Assembly (NCBI GenBank): GCA_022844585.1
Contig: JALHLM010000110.1
Coordinates: 1 to 13,364 of the forward strand
Source: Pirellulales bacterium
GTDB taxonomy: Bacteria; Planctomycetota; Planctomycetia; Pirellulales; JALHLM01
DNA: 13,364 nt
Direction of reading: 5' to 3'
Shown here: one piece after another, positions 7,354 through 13,364 of the stretch
How positions within the stretch are numbered: position 1 is the stretch's first letter
How the letters are laid out: each line of letters begins with the position of its first letter
Notes under the pieces: generated by a model
Seen by the model: only the letters and a program-made list of their open reading frames with translations
What the model was told of the DNA's origin: nothing
Databases searched by the model: none
Translations under genes and position numbers: made by a program

Positions 7354-8541
7354 CTACGCAGGCTTACGCGGCTCGAAGGCCAGCGGTTGTTCGGCGCGGG
7401 GGTCGATGATGTGGAGCGTGGTGCGACCTAGCAGAAGATCCTTGAGCACTTCGCCGACGACGCCCGCACGCCAGCCCTGTGTGAGGAGCGGGGGTTCGGC
7501 GGTTTCGCCGAGATCGCCGAGATGGAATGAAACCAGGTCGCGGACGTCATTGGCAGTACCGACCAGGCTCGGCGCGACTTGCGCTTGCCGGCAAATGCTG
7601 CCGAGCGCCGACGAGAGCAACTGCGTGACCATCGTCTGCTGCGGGTTCGTCTCCGTGCGGACGATGTCCGGGCAATCGCTTTCCGGCAAATGCAGGGCGC
7701 GTTCGATGCAAGCGGTGAGTTTTGGTAGTGCGTACTTGAGGTCGCCCCGTTCCAGCCCGCGGACGGCGCGAATCTTGTTGGGATCGGCGAGCTCGCGCTT
7801 GGCAAGTTCGACGATCAGGTCGTCCCGCAGTACGCGGCGCGCGGGGCAGTCGCGGCGTTCGGCCTCTTCCTCGCGCCAGCGCCAGATTTCGCGCACAATC
7901 GCCAATCTTCGGCGACTGAGGCCGGAACTGCCGGACACGCGGCGCCAGCGTTCCTTGCCGCGCGAGGCTTCGATCTCGGCCAGCCAACTCGCGGTTTCGG
8001 TGTGAAGCCAGTCCAGCCGGCCGAGGCTTTCCAGCTTGCCGAGAATCAGGTCGCGCAACGCGGCCAGATGTTCCACGTCGCTGAGCGCGTAGGCGACTTG
8101 TTGCGCGGTCAGCGGGCGGCGGCGCCAATCGGTCCGCGTTTCCGCCTTGTTAATCCGCTTGCCAAGGAGCCGCGATGCCAGCGTTCCATAGCCGGCCGGG
8201 AACTCGACGCCCATCAACCCGGCAGCGAGCTGCACGTCGATCAGGTTGTGTGGCGGACGTCCTGTGGCGGAAAGCGAGAAAACAATTTCTTCACGCCCTG
8301 CGTGGACGATCGTTTGATGTCCGGGGGCGACGACGGCGTCCCAGAACGGGCGCATGTCGTCGATCGACAGCGGGTCGATCACGGCCGTCAGGCCCGGGAT
8401 GGCAACCTGAACCAGGCAAAGTTGCGTGCGGTAGCTGTGTTCGGAAACGAACTCCGTATCGAAGGCGATCCAGTCGGCGGAGCGCAGCCGTTCGCAGAAG
8501 TTGGCCAGCTCGGACTGCGTGCCAATGGTGATAAACGACAT
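7354..8541 (-). CDS. rnd: RNase D-like 3'-5' exoribonuclease with HRDC domain
   Basis: Cytoplasmic exonuclease expected to trim 3' ends of stable RNA such as tRNA precursors. With the ATG at 8539-8541 the protein has 395 residues, and its active-site numbering follows E. coli RNase D: D28 and E30 in FDTEF, and Y151 and D155 in YALSD, the DEDDy signature. The Exo II motif reads HAGREE, so the usual Asp85 is Glu85. TRTDWxxRPL at 135-144 is also typical. An HRDC-type helical domain follows at about 210-290, then a C-terminal region of helices. A GTG at 8551-8553 would add four residues; neither start has a good ribosome site, and the ATG aligns better with the family. It lies 89 bases behind the antiporter gene. 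Confidence 0.9.
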   Translation of the reverse strand: MSFITIGTQSELANFCERLRSADWIAFDTEFVSEHSYRTQLCLVQVAIPGLTAVIDPLSIDDMRPFWDAVVAPGHQTIVHAGREEIVFSLSATGRPPHNLIDVQLAAGLMGVEFPAGYGTLASRLLGKRINKAETRTDWRRRPLTAQQVAYALSDVEHLAALRDLILGKLESLGRLDWLHTETASWLAEIEASRGKERWRRVSGSSGLSRRRLAIVREIWRWREEEAERRDCPARRVLRDDLIVELAKRELADPNKIRAVRGLERGDLKYALPKLTACIERALHLPESDCPDIVRTETNPQQTMVTQLLSSALGSICRQAQVAPSLVGTANDVRDLVSFHLGDLGETAEPPLLTQGWRAGVVGEVLKDLLLGRTTLHIIDPRAEQPLAFEPRKPA

Positions 8542-8561
8542 GCGTGGCGGCACACTCGCGG

Positions 8562-8577
8562 GGAGCGCCGGACGCTC
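8562..8577. other. Short hairpin between antiporter and RNase D genes
   Basis: GAGCG at 8563-8567 and CGCTC at 8573-8577 form a five-base stem with a five-base loop. It lies in the 89-base gap between the antiporter stop and the RNase D start. The flanking text read on the minus strand (AGCCTGAGCGTCC) is loosely like the outer tip of the palindromic repeat family, so it may be a decayed half copy. There is no T tract. Confidence 0.25.
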
Positions 8578-8630
8578 AGGCTGTCACCACTGCCGGCAAA
8601 GCTAGGCCAACGCCGCGGCCCACGCGATGC

Positions 8631-10103
8631 TTAAATGAAAAGCCAGGTCATCACGGCCAGAATAGGAAGCAGTACGCCCAAACTATAAAGCATATAGCCG
8701 AAAAAGCTAGGCATCGCCACGCCTGACTGCTCGGCGATGGCCTTGACCATGAAGTTCGGCCCGTTGCCGATGTAGGTCATCGCGCCCATCATCACCGCGC
8801 CCAGACTGATCGCGGCGAGAATCCGTTCGTCGATCCGGCCGTCCGGCAGTTCGAAGACCGGATCGCCTTCCAGCGGCGGAATGGTTTTTCCGGCTTCCAG
8901 AAAGACGACGTAGGTGGGGGCGTTATCCAGTACGCTGGAGAGCGTTCCCGTGGCCCAAAAGAAGCGATGCGGGGTGTTGACGCCGAGTTTTTCGCCTTGC
9001 TCGTGCAGGATCTGCAGCGCTGGCTGCATGCAGATGAAGATGCCGACGAACAGGACGGCCACTTCGACGATCGCTCCATAGCTGAATTGATTGGCTTTTC
9101 GAATGGGATGCGAACCGAACGCGAGCGACGCTGCCACCAGGCCCAATTGTACGGCTTCGCGGAGATAGACCGGCGGATGCCAGTCCGTGCCCGGCAAGGC
9201 TTTGCTGGGATCCAGGAACGCCACGCTGGCGACGACGCCGAAGAGCAACAGGGCGTTCGGGATCATCCCGGAGAATTTGAGTTTACGGACGCGCGTTTCG
9301 TCCAAACGGACATCGGCGGCGGACTCGCGCGGGTACGCGTAGAAGCGATCCCACAGAAAGTAAATGGCGACCAGGCAAGAGTTCACAAACAGCCATTCCT
9401 GCCAGAGCCGCGCGGTCCAGAGGAAATCCACGCCGCGCAGGTAGCCCAGGAACAACGGCGGGTCGCCCAAAGGCGTCAATAACCCGCCGCAATTGCAGAC
9501 GGCGAAGATAAAGAACACCACGGTGTGAGCGACTTTTTTGCGCTCGCGGTTGGTTTCCAGTAACGGACGGACGAGAAGCATCGCCGCGCCGGTGGTGCCG
9601 ATGAAGCTTGCCAGCACTGCCCCGGACGCGATGAAGGCCGCGTTGGTGGCCGGATGGGCCGGGAGGTCGCCGGAAATGCGAATGCCGCCGCAGATCGTGT
9701 AGAGGCTAAACAGCAGCACGATGAACGGGATGTATTCCGCCAGGATGGCGTGTTCCAGCGTTAGTCCGACCGCCGAAGTGCCTCCGCGCGCGAGGTAATA
9801 GCCGAGCGTGGCCAGCGCCAGCCCGGCGGCGACGTAGAACCGGTGCAGGTTGCTTTCCCACCAATGCGCGGCGGCCGTAACGAGCGGCAGCACGGCAATG
9901 CAGCCGAGCAGCAGCACAAAGGGTAACACGGCGAACACGTGGGGCGCGGCGTGTTCTTCGTGGGCCGACTCATGCTGAGCCGGCTGGAAGTACCCGGCCG
10001 TCGCCGGCAGAAACAGGGCCACGGCATAAATCGCCACCACGGCGATCAGGGCGAAAAGAACCGGCTTTTCCGAGGGCGTATCAGCGTGTTCGGTGTCCGT
10101 CAT
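8631..10103 (-). CDS. Sodium:proton antiporter-type membrane transporter (ArsB/NhaD/CitMHS-like)
   Basis: Inner-membrane protein of 490 residues with about 11-13 hydrophobic segments. Conserved polar stretches in the membrane fit the ion-transporter superfamily: GTTGAAMLLVRPLLETNR, NCGGLLTPLGDPPLF, LSSVLDNAPTYVVFLEAGK and MGAMTYIGNGPNFMVKAIAE. These match the paired half-repeat pattern of NhaD-type antiporters and the citrate-transport-like family often named sodium:proton antiporter. Between the first and second helices is a His/Glu-rich loop (residues 43-55, QHESAHEEHAAPH). The ATG at 10101-10103 has AGGAA five bases upstream. It is divergent from the gene at 10260. Sodium or proton exchange is the likely role, but the substrate cannot be proven from sequence; a carboxylate or other anion is possible. 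Confidence 0.85.
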   Translation of the reverse strand: MTDTEHADTPSEKPVLFALIAVVAIYAVALFLPATAGYFQPAQHESAHEEHAAPHVFAVLPFVLLLGCIAVLPLVTAAAHWWESNLHRFYVAAGLALATLGYYLARGGTSAVGLTLEHAILAEYIPFIVLLFSLYTICGGIRISGDLPAHPATNAAFIASGAVLASFIGTTGAAMLLVRPLLETNRERKKVAHTVVFFIFAVCNCGGLLTPLGDPPLFLGYLRGVDFLWTARLWQEWLFVNSCLVAIYFLWDRFYAYPRESAADVRLDETRVRKLKFSGMIPNALLLFGVVASVAFLDPSKALPGTDWHPPVYLREAVQLGLVAASLAFGSHPIRKANQFSYGAIVEVAVLFVGIFICMQPALQILHEQGEKLGVNTPHRFFWATGTLSSVLDNAPTYVVFLEAGKTIPPLEGDPVFELPDGRIDERILAAISLGAVMMGAMTYIGNGPNFMVKAIAEQSGVAMPSFFGYMLYSLGVLLPILAVMTWLFI

Positions 10104-10246
10104 GCGATTCCTGGCAGGTCCCGTGGCAAATGGGTGAAACGTGATGACACGAATCGCCGCCTGAACGCCGTGTTGAGGGCCTAGTCTAATCGACCGCTCG
10201 CCGGCTTGTAAGACGGCGGGACTTTCGCGCCGCGCCGCCCGAATGC

Positions 10247-10252
10247 TAGATT
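10247..10252 (+). promoter_or_regulatory. Candidate -10 element giving a leaderless transcript
   Basis: TAGATT lies seven bases before the ATG of the two-helix membrane protein. Transcription from it would begin at or just before the start codon, which would fit the absence of any ribosome site there. No convincing -35 element is seen about 17 bases upstream, so this is weak. Confidence 0.2.
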
Positions 10253-10259
10253 GCGGGCT

Positions 10260-10805
10260 ATGCGTGAAGTCTGGCTGGAAAACAATCCGCGAATGTTGCA
10301 GGCCGCGGCGCTGTTGGCGCTGGTGTTCTTACTTGTCGGGGGCGGCGCGCTGCTGCGATATTGGTCGGCGGACTCGCCCGTGGGTCGCGTGGCCGGAATT
10401 AGTCTTCTCTCCGGAGCGATTCTCGGCGGATTGCTGATTGCGGCGATGTGGCGAATTCCTCGCCTGGCGTTCGATGGACGCCACCTCTTGGCTTACGTGC
10501 AAGGTACGACGCCCATCCGCGTGCCGATTGAAATCGTCGAGTGCTTTTTGATGGGCCAGGGACCGGCGTTGCTGCCCGGCGAGAAGCATGCCCGGACGGA
10601 AACGACGACGCTGGTAATCAAGCTCTCCGATCGGGCGGAGGAATGGTCGCACCACGCGGTGGACTATCGCCTGGCCGCTTGGTGCGACAGTTACATCACG
10701 ATCCGCGGCACCTGGACGGAACCGTTGAACCTCGCGGTCGTGCGCCGGTTGAATGAGCGACTCCTCGAAGCACAGCGAAAACTGCCGCAGCAGATGGCGT
10801 CATGA
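10260..10805 (+). CDS. Two-helix membrane protein of unknown function
   Basis: I do not recognise a named family. The 181-residue protein has two hydrophobic helices at about 14-32 and 44-63, joined by a short loop, and a C-terminal soluble domain of about 115 residues. That domain looks like a small beta sheet followed by a helix (LLAYVQGTTPIRVPIEIVEC, TTTLVIKLSD, SYITIRGTW, then a helix rich in Arg and Glu). This is the layout of bacterial PH-like membrane proteins, but the match is only structural impression. The ATG at 10260 is preferred; a TTG nine bases earlier is also open. No ribosome site is visible. Its stop overlaps the MfnB start as ATGA, so the two are probably made from one transcript and coupled. 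Function unknown. Confidence 0.8.
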   Translation: MREVWLENNPRMLQAAALLALVFLLVGGGALLRYWSADSPVGRVAGISLLSGAILGGLLIAAMWRIPRLAFDGRHLLAYVQGTTPIRVPIEIVECFLMGQGPALLPGEKHARTETTTLVIKLSDRAEEWSHHAVDYRLAAWCDSYITIRGTWTEPLNLAVVRRLNERLLEAQRKLPQQMAS

Positions 10806-11512
10806 CGCGATTGCTGGTCAGCGTGCGCAGCGCCGCCGAGGCACGGATCGCGCTTGAATGCGGCGTCGATCTGATCGACGTGAAGGAGCCCAACCGCGGC
10901 GCGCTCGGGGCCTCCGATCCGTCCGTTTGGCGCGAGGTCTTGGACGAAGTTGCCGGACGGGCACCTGTTAGTTGTGCGCTGGGGGAACTTGGAGTCGACA
11001 CCGCGGCGAGGGCAGCGGCAATTCCCAACGGCGTGCGCTATGCAAAGGTCGGCTTGTCCGGAGCGGCCGATCGGCCAGATTGGGAACGCGCCTGGCGGGA
11101 GAGCGTGGGACGTCGCCCCGCGGGATGTGGTGTGGTGGCTGTCGTCTACGCCGACGCGACGACGGCGAGAGCGCCGGTGCCAGGCCGCGTCTTGGCGGCC
11201 GCGATCGAGCATTCCTGCACGGCGATTCTGGTCGACACGTACCACAAATCAACCGGGGACGTGTTCGCGCATTGGCAACCCGCGGAGCTGGCGGAGTTCT
11301 TGTCCCAGGTAAAGGCGGCGGGGCTACTCACGGTCGTCGGCGGCGGGTTGACGTGGAATTCGTTAGAAATCGCGCTCGAACTGCCGGCCGACTTTATCGC
11401 GGTACGAGGGTTGGCGTGTGGTGCGGGGCGCACCAGCGGACTCGACGCGGCTTCCTGCCGTCAGCTCACGGCCAGGGTGCGCGAGATTCGAGAAATTTCG
11501 GAACGCCGTTGA
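10802..11512 (+). CDS. mfnB: (5-formylfuran-3-yl)methyl phosphate synthase (MfnB-like)
   Basis: TIM-barrel enzyme of 236 residues. MfnB makes the furan precursor of methanofuran from two glyceraldehyde 3-phosphate molecules; in bacteria such genes go with the tetrahydromethanopterin/methanofuran route of formaldehyde oxidation. The motifs fit: LLVSVRS at the N-terminus, DVKEPNRGALGA with Schiff-base lysine K28 next to D26, YAKVGL with K82, YADA at 116-119, LVDTYHKSTG with D145 and K149, VVGGGL and FIAVRGLACG near the C-terminus. Length matches the family. The ATG overlaps the upstream stop by four bases (ATGA), so translation is likely coupled. No other C1-pathway gene lies in the window. Family assignment is strong; that the product is used for a methanofuran-type cofactor here is inferred. 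Confidence 0.9.
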   Translation: MTRLLVSVRSAAEARIALECGVDLIDVKEPNRGALGASDPSVWREVLDEVAGRAPVSCALGELGVDTAARAAAIPNGVRYAKVGLSGAADRPDWERAWRESVGRRPAGCGVVAVVYADATTARAPVPGRVLAAAIEHSCTAILVDTYHKSTGDVFAHWQPAELAEFLSQVKAAGLLTVVGGGLTWNSLEIALELPADFIAVRGLACGAGRTSGLDAASCRQLTARVREIREISERR

Positions 11513-11544
11513 ATCCGGAATCCAGCGGCGTCCGTAGTTTTCTT

Positions 11545-11573
11545 TTGACATGGTCTCGCGCCACTACAACAAT
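11545..11573 (+). promoter_or_regulatory. Candidate sigma-70-like promoter of the dockerin/PEP-CTERM gene
   Basis: A perfect TTGACA at 11545-11550 is followed after 17 bases by AACAAT at 11568-11573, which matches four of six bases of the -10 consensus. It lies in the 109-base gap behind mfnB and about 48 bases before the ATG at 11622. Planctomycete promoters are poorly known, so this is a candidate only. Confidence 0.4.
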
Positions 11574-11621
11574 GGCGCTCAGGCCAGTCGCTGATTCCAG
11601 GTTGACCAGCAAGGTGCAGTG

Positions 11622-12398
11622 ATGCCCTCAAATTGCATGCGGCGAATGATTGTTTGGGCGGCGTTTGCAGCGGCGATCTGTGCTTTCGCGACGGACATCC
11701 AAGCGGCATTTCACCGTTGGGCCTTCACTGAGGCCTTCTCCAACGAAGACGGTAGCGTTCAGTTCATCGAGATGCGTACACCGTTTAACGGCGAAGATCT
11801 CATGGCCGGGCATCCCCTGAAATCGAACGGCCAGACGTTTACGGCGCCAAATAATCTGCCGAGCAACTTGACTGGCAATAAGAGTTTCATTTTCGGCACG
11901 GCGGCTTACGCGGCATTACCGGGCGCGGTGACGCCCGACTACCTCATTCCGCCGAATTTCTTCAACCCAGCCGGAGATACGCTGAACTGGGCGAATTTCT
12001 CCGCGACGATGACGATTGGCGCCGGCCAACTTCCGTTGGACGGCGTGCTTTCGCTCTTGAAGGACGGCACGACAGCCTCCAACTCGCCGACCAACTTCGC
12101 CGGCGCCATCGGACACATCGATCTTCGCGCGCCGGTCCCCGGCGACACCAATAACGATCGCCTGGTGAACGTTGTCGACCTGAACAACGTCCGCAACAAC
12201 TTCGGCGCGGCCAGTGTCGATATCCTGGGCGACACGAACAACGACGACAAAGTCGACATCGCGGACCTGAACGCGGTCCGGAATAATTTCGGTTCGGGGA
12301 CGGCGAGTCCCGTGCCGGAGCCGGCGAGCGTCGCACTCGCTTTGGTAGGCGCCATCGCAACGCTAGTCCGCGCGCGAAACCGCCGTGCGGGACGTTGA
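11622..12398 (+). CDS. Secreted protein with dockerin type I repeats and PEP-CTERM anchor
   Basis: Exported protein of 258 residues. A signal peptide occupies about 1-28 (basic start, hydrophobic core, likely cut after DIQA). The main domain, about 29-165, starts HRWAFTEAFSNEDGSVQFIE and ends near NSPTNFAG; similar secreted domains of unknown function occur in planctomycetes and myxobacteria. Two calcium-binding dockerin-type repeats follow at 174-195 and 203-224, each with GDTNND, a DLN segment and VRNNFG. The C-terminus has VPEP at 231-234, a hydrophobic helix and an Arg-rich end, the PEP-CTERM sorting signal read by exosortase. The ATG at 11622 has AAGG seven bases upstream; a GTG directly before it is less likely. 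It has its own candidate promoter and a large palindrome right behind its stop. Role at the cell surface is inferred. Confidence 0.9.
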   Translation: MPSNCMRRMIVWAAFAAAICAFATDIQAAFHRWAFTEAFSNEDGSVQFIEMRTPFNGEDLMAGHPLKSNGQTFTAPNNLPSNLTGNKSFIFGTAAYAALPGAVTPDYLIPPNFFNPAGDTLNWANFSATMTIGAGQLPLDGVLSLLKDGTTASNSPTNFAGAIGHIDLRAPVPGDTNNDRLVNVVDLNNVRNNFGAASVDILGDTNNDDKVDIADLNAVRNNFGSGTASPVPEPASVALALVGAIATLVRARNRRAGR

Positions 12399-12400
12399 CG

Positions 12401-12550
12401 ACACTTAGCCCGACGCGCCAGCGAGGGAGAGCGGACGTTGGGGTCGACCGAGATGAAAATCTCCGTGACGTCGCCAACACGCAACTGAGAGTTTCGTCTC
12501 GATCGACATTGCCGAGTCAATTCCCCTCGCTGGCGCTACGGGCTAGTGTT
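12401..12550. repeat. Large imperfect palindrome (MITE/REP-like), about 150 bp
   Basis: Outer arms 12407-12428 and 12522-12544 are reverse complements with few differences (tip AGCCCG, then CGCCAGCGAGGG); the complementarity continues outward through ACACT at 12401-12405, with one extra base. Inner arms 12443-12470 and about 12480-12507 also pair, about 23 of 28 bases (GTCGA, CGAGA, GAAA, TCTC blocks). The unpaired gaps between outer and inner arms are 14 bases on both sides, so the structure is symmetric. It starts three bases behind the stop of the PEP-CTERM gene and ends 35 bases before hpt. It holds no open frame of note. It may be a non-autonomous mobile element, a transcript end, or both. 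Confidence 0.82.
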
Positions 12551-12585
12551 AGATAATCGACTATTTCGGACTGCCGAGAGCCGAC

Positions 12586-13122
12586 GTGAAGCCGCTACTC
12601 ACCGAAACCGAATTGCTGTCGGGCGTCGCGCGATTGGCCGCTGAGATTAGGTCCAGCTACCGTGGACGCCCGTTGACGATGATCGGCGTCATGACCGGCA
12701 GCGTGGCGTTTCTGGCGGATTTGATGCGACGGGTCGAATTGCCGCTCCGCGTCGGCGTGATTCAAGCCCGCAGCTACCGCGGCGGTGACACCCGACCCGG
12801 CGAATTGGTGATCCACAGCGAGCTCGTGCCCGAAGTTCAGGACCGCGACGTGCTGCTGGTCGACGATATTTTCGATACCGGCCGCACTTTGACCGCCCTG
12901 GTCGAACGCATTTCCGAACTCGGCGCGCGGAGCGTGCGTAGCTGCGTATTGCTCAGCAAGCCGGCGCGGGTGGAAGTAACGTATCGACCGGAGTTCGTCG
13001 GCTTCGAGATTCCGGATCGCTTCGTCGTGGGCTACGGCATGGACTACCTCGACGCCTACCGCAACCTGCCGTACGTGGCAGAGCTTGAAGACGTGGACTT
13101 GCACAGGGACCAGCGCCCGTGA
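12586..13122 (+). CDS. hpt: Hypoxanthine(-guanine) phosphoribosyltransferase
   Basis: Cytoplasmic purine-salvage enzyme of 178 residues that joins hypoxanthine or guanine to PRPP, giving IMP or GMP. The PRPP-binding motif VLLVDDIFDTGRTL is at 89-102. VMTGSVAF at 35-42 forms the pyrophosphate loop, SYRGG at 63-67 the flexible loop, the purine-contacting lysine is K125 in LLSKPAR, and FVVGYGMDY at 146-154 is the typical C-terminal motif. Length is normal for the family. The start is GTG; a partial ribosome site (GAGAG) lies five bases before it. The large palindrome lies between it and the PEP-CTERM gene, so the promoter is probably in the short stretch 12551-12585 or further upstream. The 3' end overlaps the glycosyltransferase start. 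Confidence 0.94.
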   Translation: MKPLLTETELLSGVARLAAEIRSSYRGRPLTMIGVMTGSVAFLADLMRRVELPLRVGVIQARSYRGGDTRPGELVIHSELVPEVQDRDVLLVDDIFDTGRTLTALVERISELGARSVRSCVLLSKPARVEVTYRPEFVGFEIPDRFVVGYGMDYLDAYRNLPYVAELEDVDLHRDQRP

Positions 13123-13364
13123 CGCCACCGCGGTTGGTGATGATCTCGCGGCGGTTCTGGCCCTTGGTCGGCGGCGCGGAGACTGTCGTGGCCAACCTCG
13201 CGGCCGAGTTCCAACGTCAAGGTTCGCCTTGCACCGTGCTGACGGCGCAATGGGAACCCAGTTGGCCGCGCGAAATCATGCATCACGGCGTGCGCGTGGT
13301 CCGCATCCCGCAACCGAGCCTGCGATTCTACGGCACCTGGCGCTACCAGCGGGGCCTGGCGCAA
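13119..13364 (+). CDS. GT4-type glycosyltransferase, N-terminal part (cut by window end)
   Basis: An open frame from GTG at 13119 runs without a stop to the window edge, giving 82 residues of a longer protein. The start, LVMISRRFWPLVGGAETVVANL, is the nucleotide-sugar glycosyltransferase family 4 opening: a beta strand, then the glycine-rich GGAE loop before the first helix (residues 18-21). HGVRVVRIPQP at about 58-68 continues the Rossmann pattern. The GTG overlaps the hpt stop as GTGA, and AGGGA lies nine bases before it, which supports this start over the ATG at 13140. The sugar and acceptor cannot be told; surface polysaccharide or glycolipid assembly is usual for the family. The donor-binding half is beyond the window. 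Confidence 0.82.
   Translation, partial: MTPPRLVMISRRFWPLVGGAETVVANLAAEFQRQGSPCTVLTAQWEPSWPREIMHHGVRVVRIPQPSLRFYGTWRYQRGLAQ

Noticed and set aside
1..13364. CRISPR array, defence island, phage or integrated element
   Set aside because: No regular spacer repeats, no recognisable nuclease, transposase or integrase genes, and ordinary housekeeping genes on both sides.

Overview
The window looks like chromosomal DNA from a planctomycete, most likely of the Pirellulales type. This is inferred from several things together: a secreted protein carrying both dockerin repeats and a PEP-CTERM tail, a bacterial MfnB-type C1-cofactor enzyme, a stand-alone LigD-phosphoesterase-like protein, high GC with GTG starts and often weak Shine-Dalgarno sites, and hairpin repeats just behind genes. 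There is no rRNA, tRNA, CRISPR array, transposase or phage gene. Most of the window is housekeeping and accessory single genes with short gaps, none above about 200 bases.

Layout. Positions 1-63 hold part of a palindromic repeat. A two-component operon on the minus strand follows: a soluble histidine kinase with five PAS domains (737-3529) and, overlapping its 3' end, a FixJ-type response regulator (91-747). Divergent from the kinase is a small LigD 3'-phosphoesterase-like protein (3607-3996). Next on the minus strand are a membrane-anchored protein of unknown function (4090-4791), a secreted S9 peptidase, probably a lipoprotein (4963-7149), an RNase D-like exonuclease (7354-8541) and a polytopic ion-transporter-family antiporter (8631-10103). 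The second half runs on the plus strand: a two-helix membrane protein (10260-10805) overlapping by ATGA with an MfnB homologue (10802-11512), the dockerin/PEP-CTERM protein (11622-12398), hypoxanthine phosphoribosyltransferase (12586-13122) and, overlapping it, the start of a GT4-type glycosyltransferase cut by the window end (13119-13364).

Functional links. Three gene pairs look translationally coupled: kinase/regulator, membrane protein/MfnB and hpt/glycosyltransferase. The first is an obvious functional pair. The second suggests the membrane protein has something to do with C1-cofactor metabolism or only shares its transcript. The third looks like operon convenience.

The least expected structure is non-coding. 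Two copies of one palindrome family (1-63, clipped by the window edge, and 7256-7340) and a larger imperfect palindrome of about 150 bp (12401-12550) each lie 3-28 bases behind a stop codon and share a similar outer tip. They look like dispersed REP/MITE-like hairpins, possibly used as 3' ends. No confident undescribed multi-gene system is visible. The best leads are these repeats, the MfnB/membrane pair, the stand-alone LigD-like protein with an altered active-site position, and the Asp-to-Glu change in RNase D.
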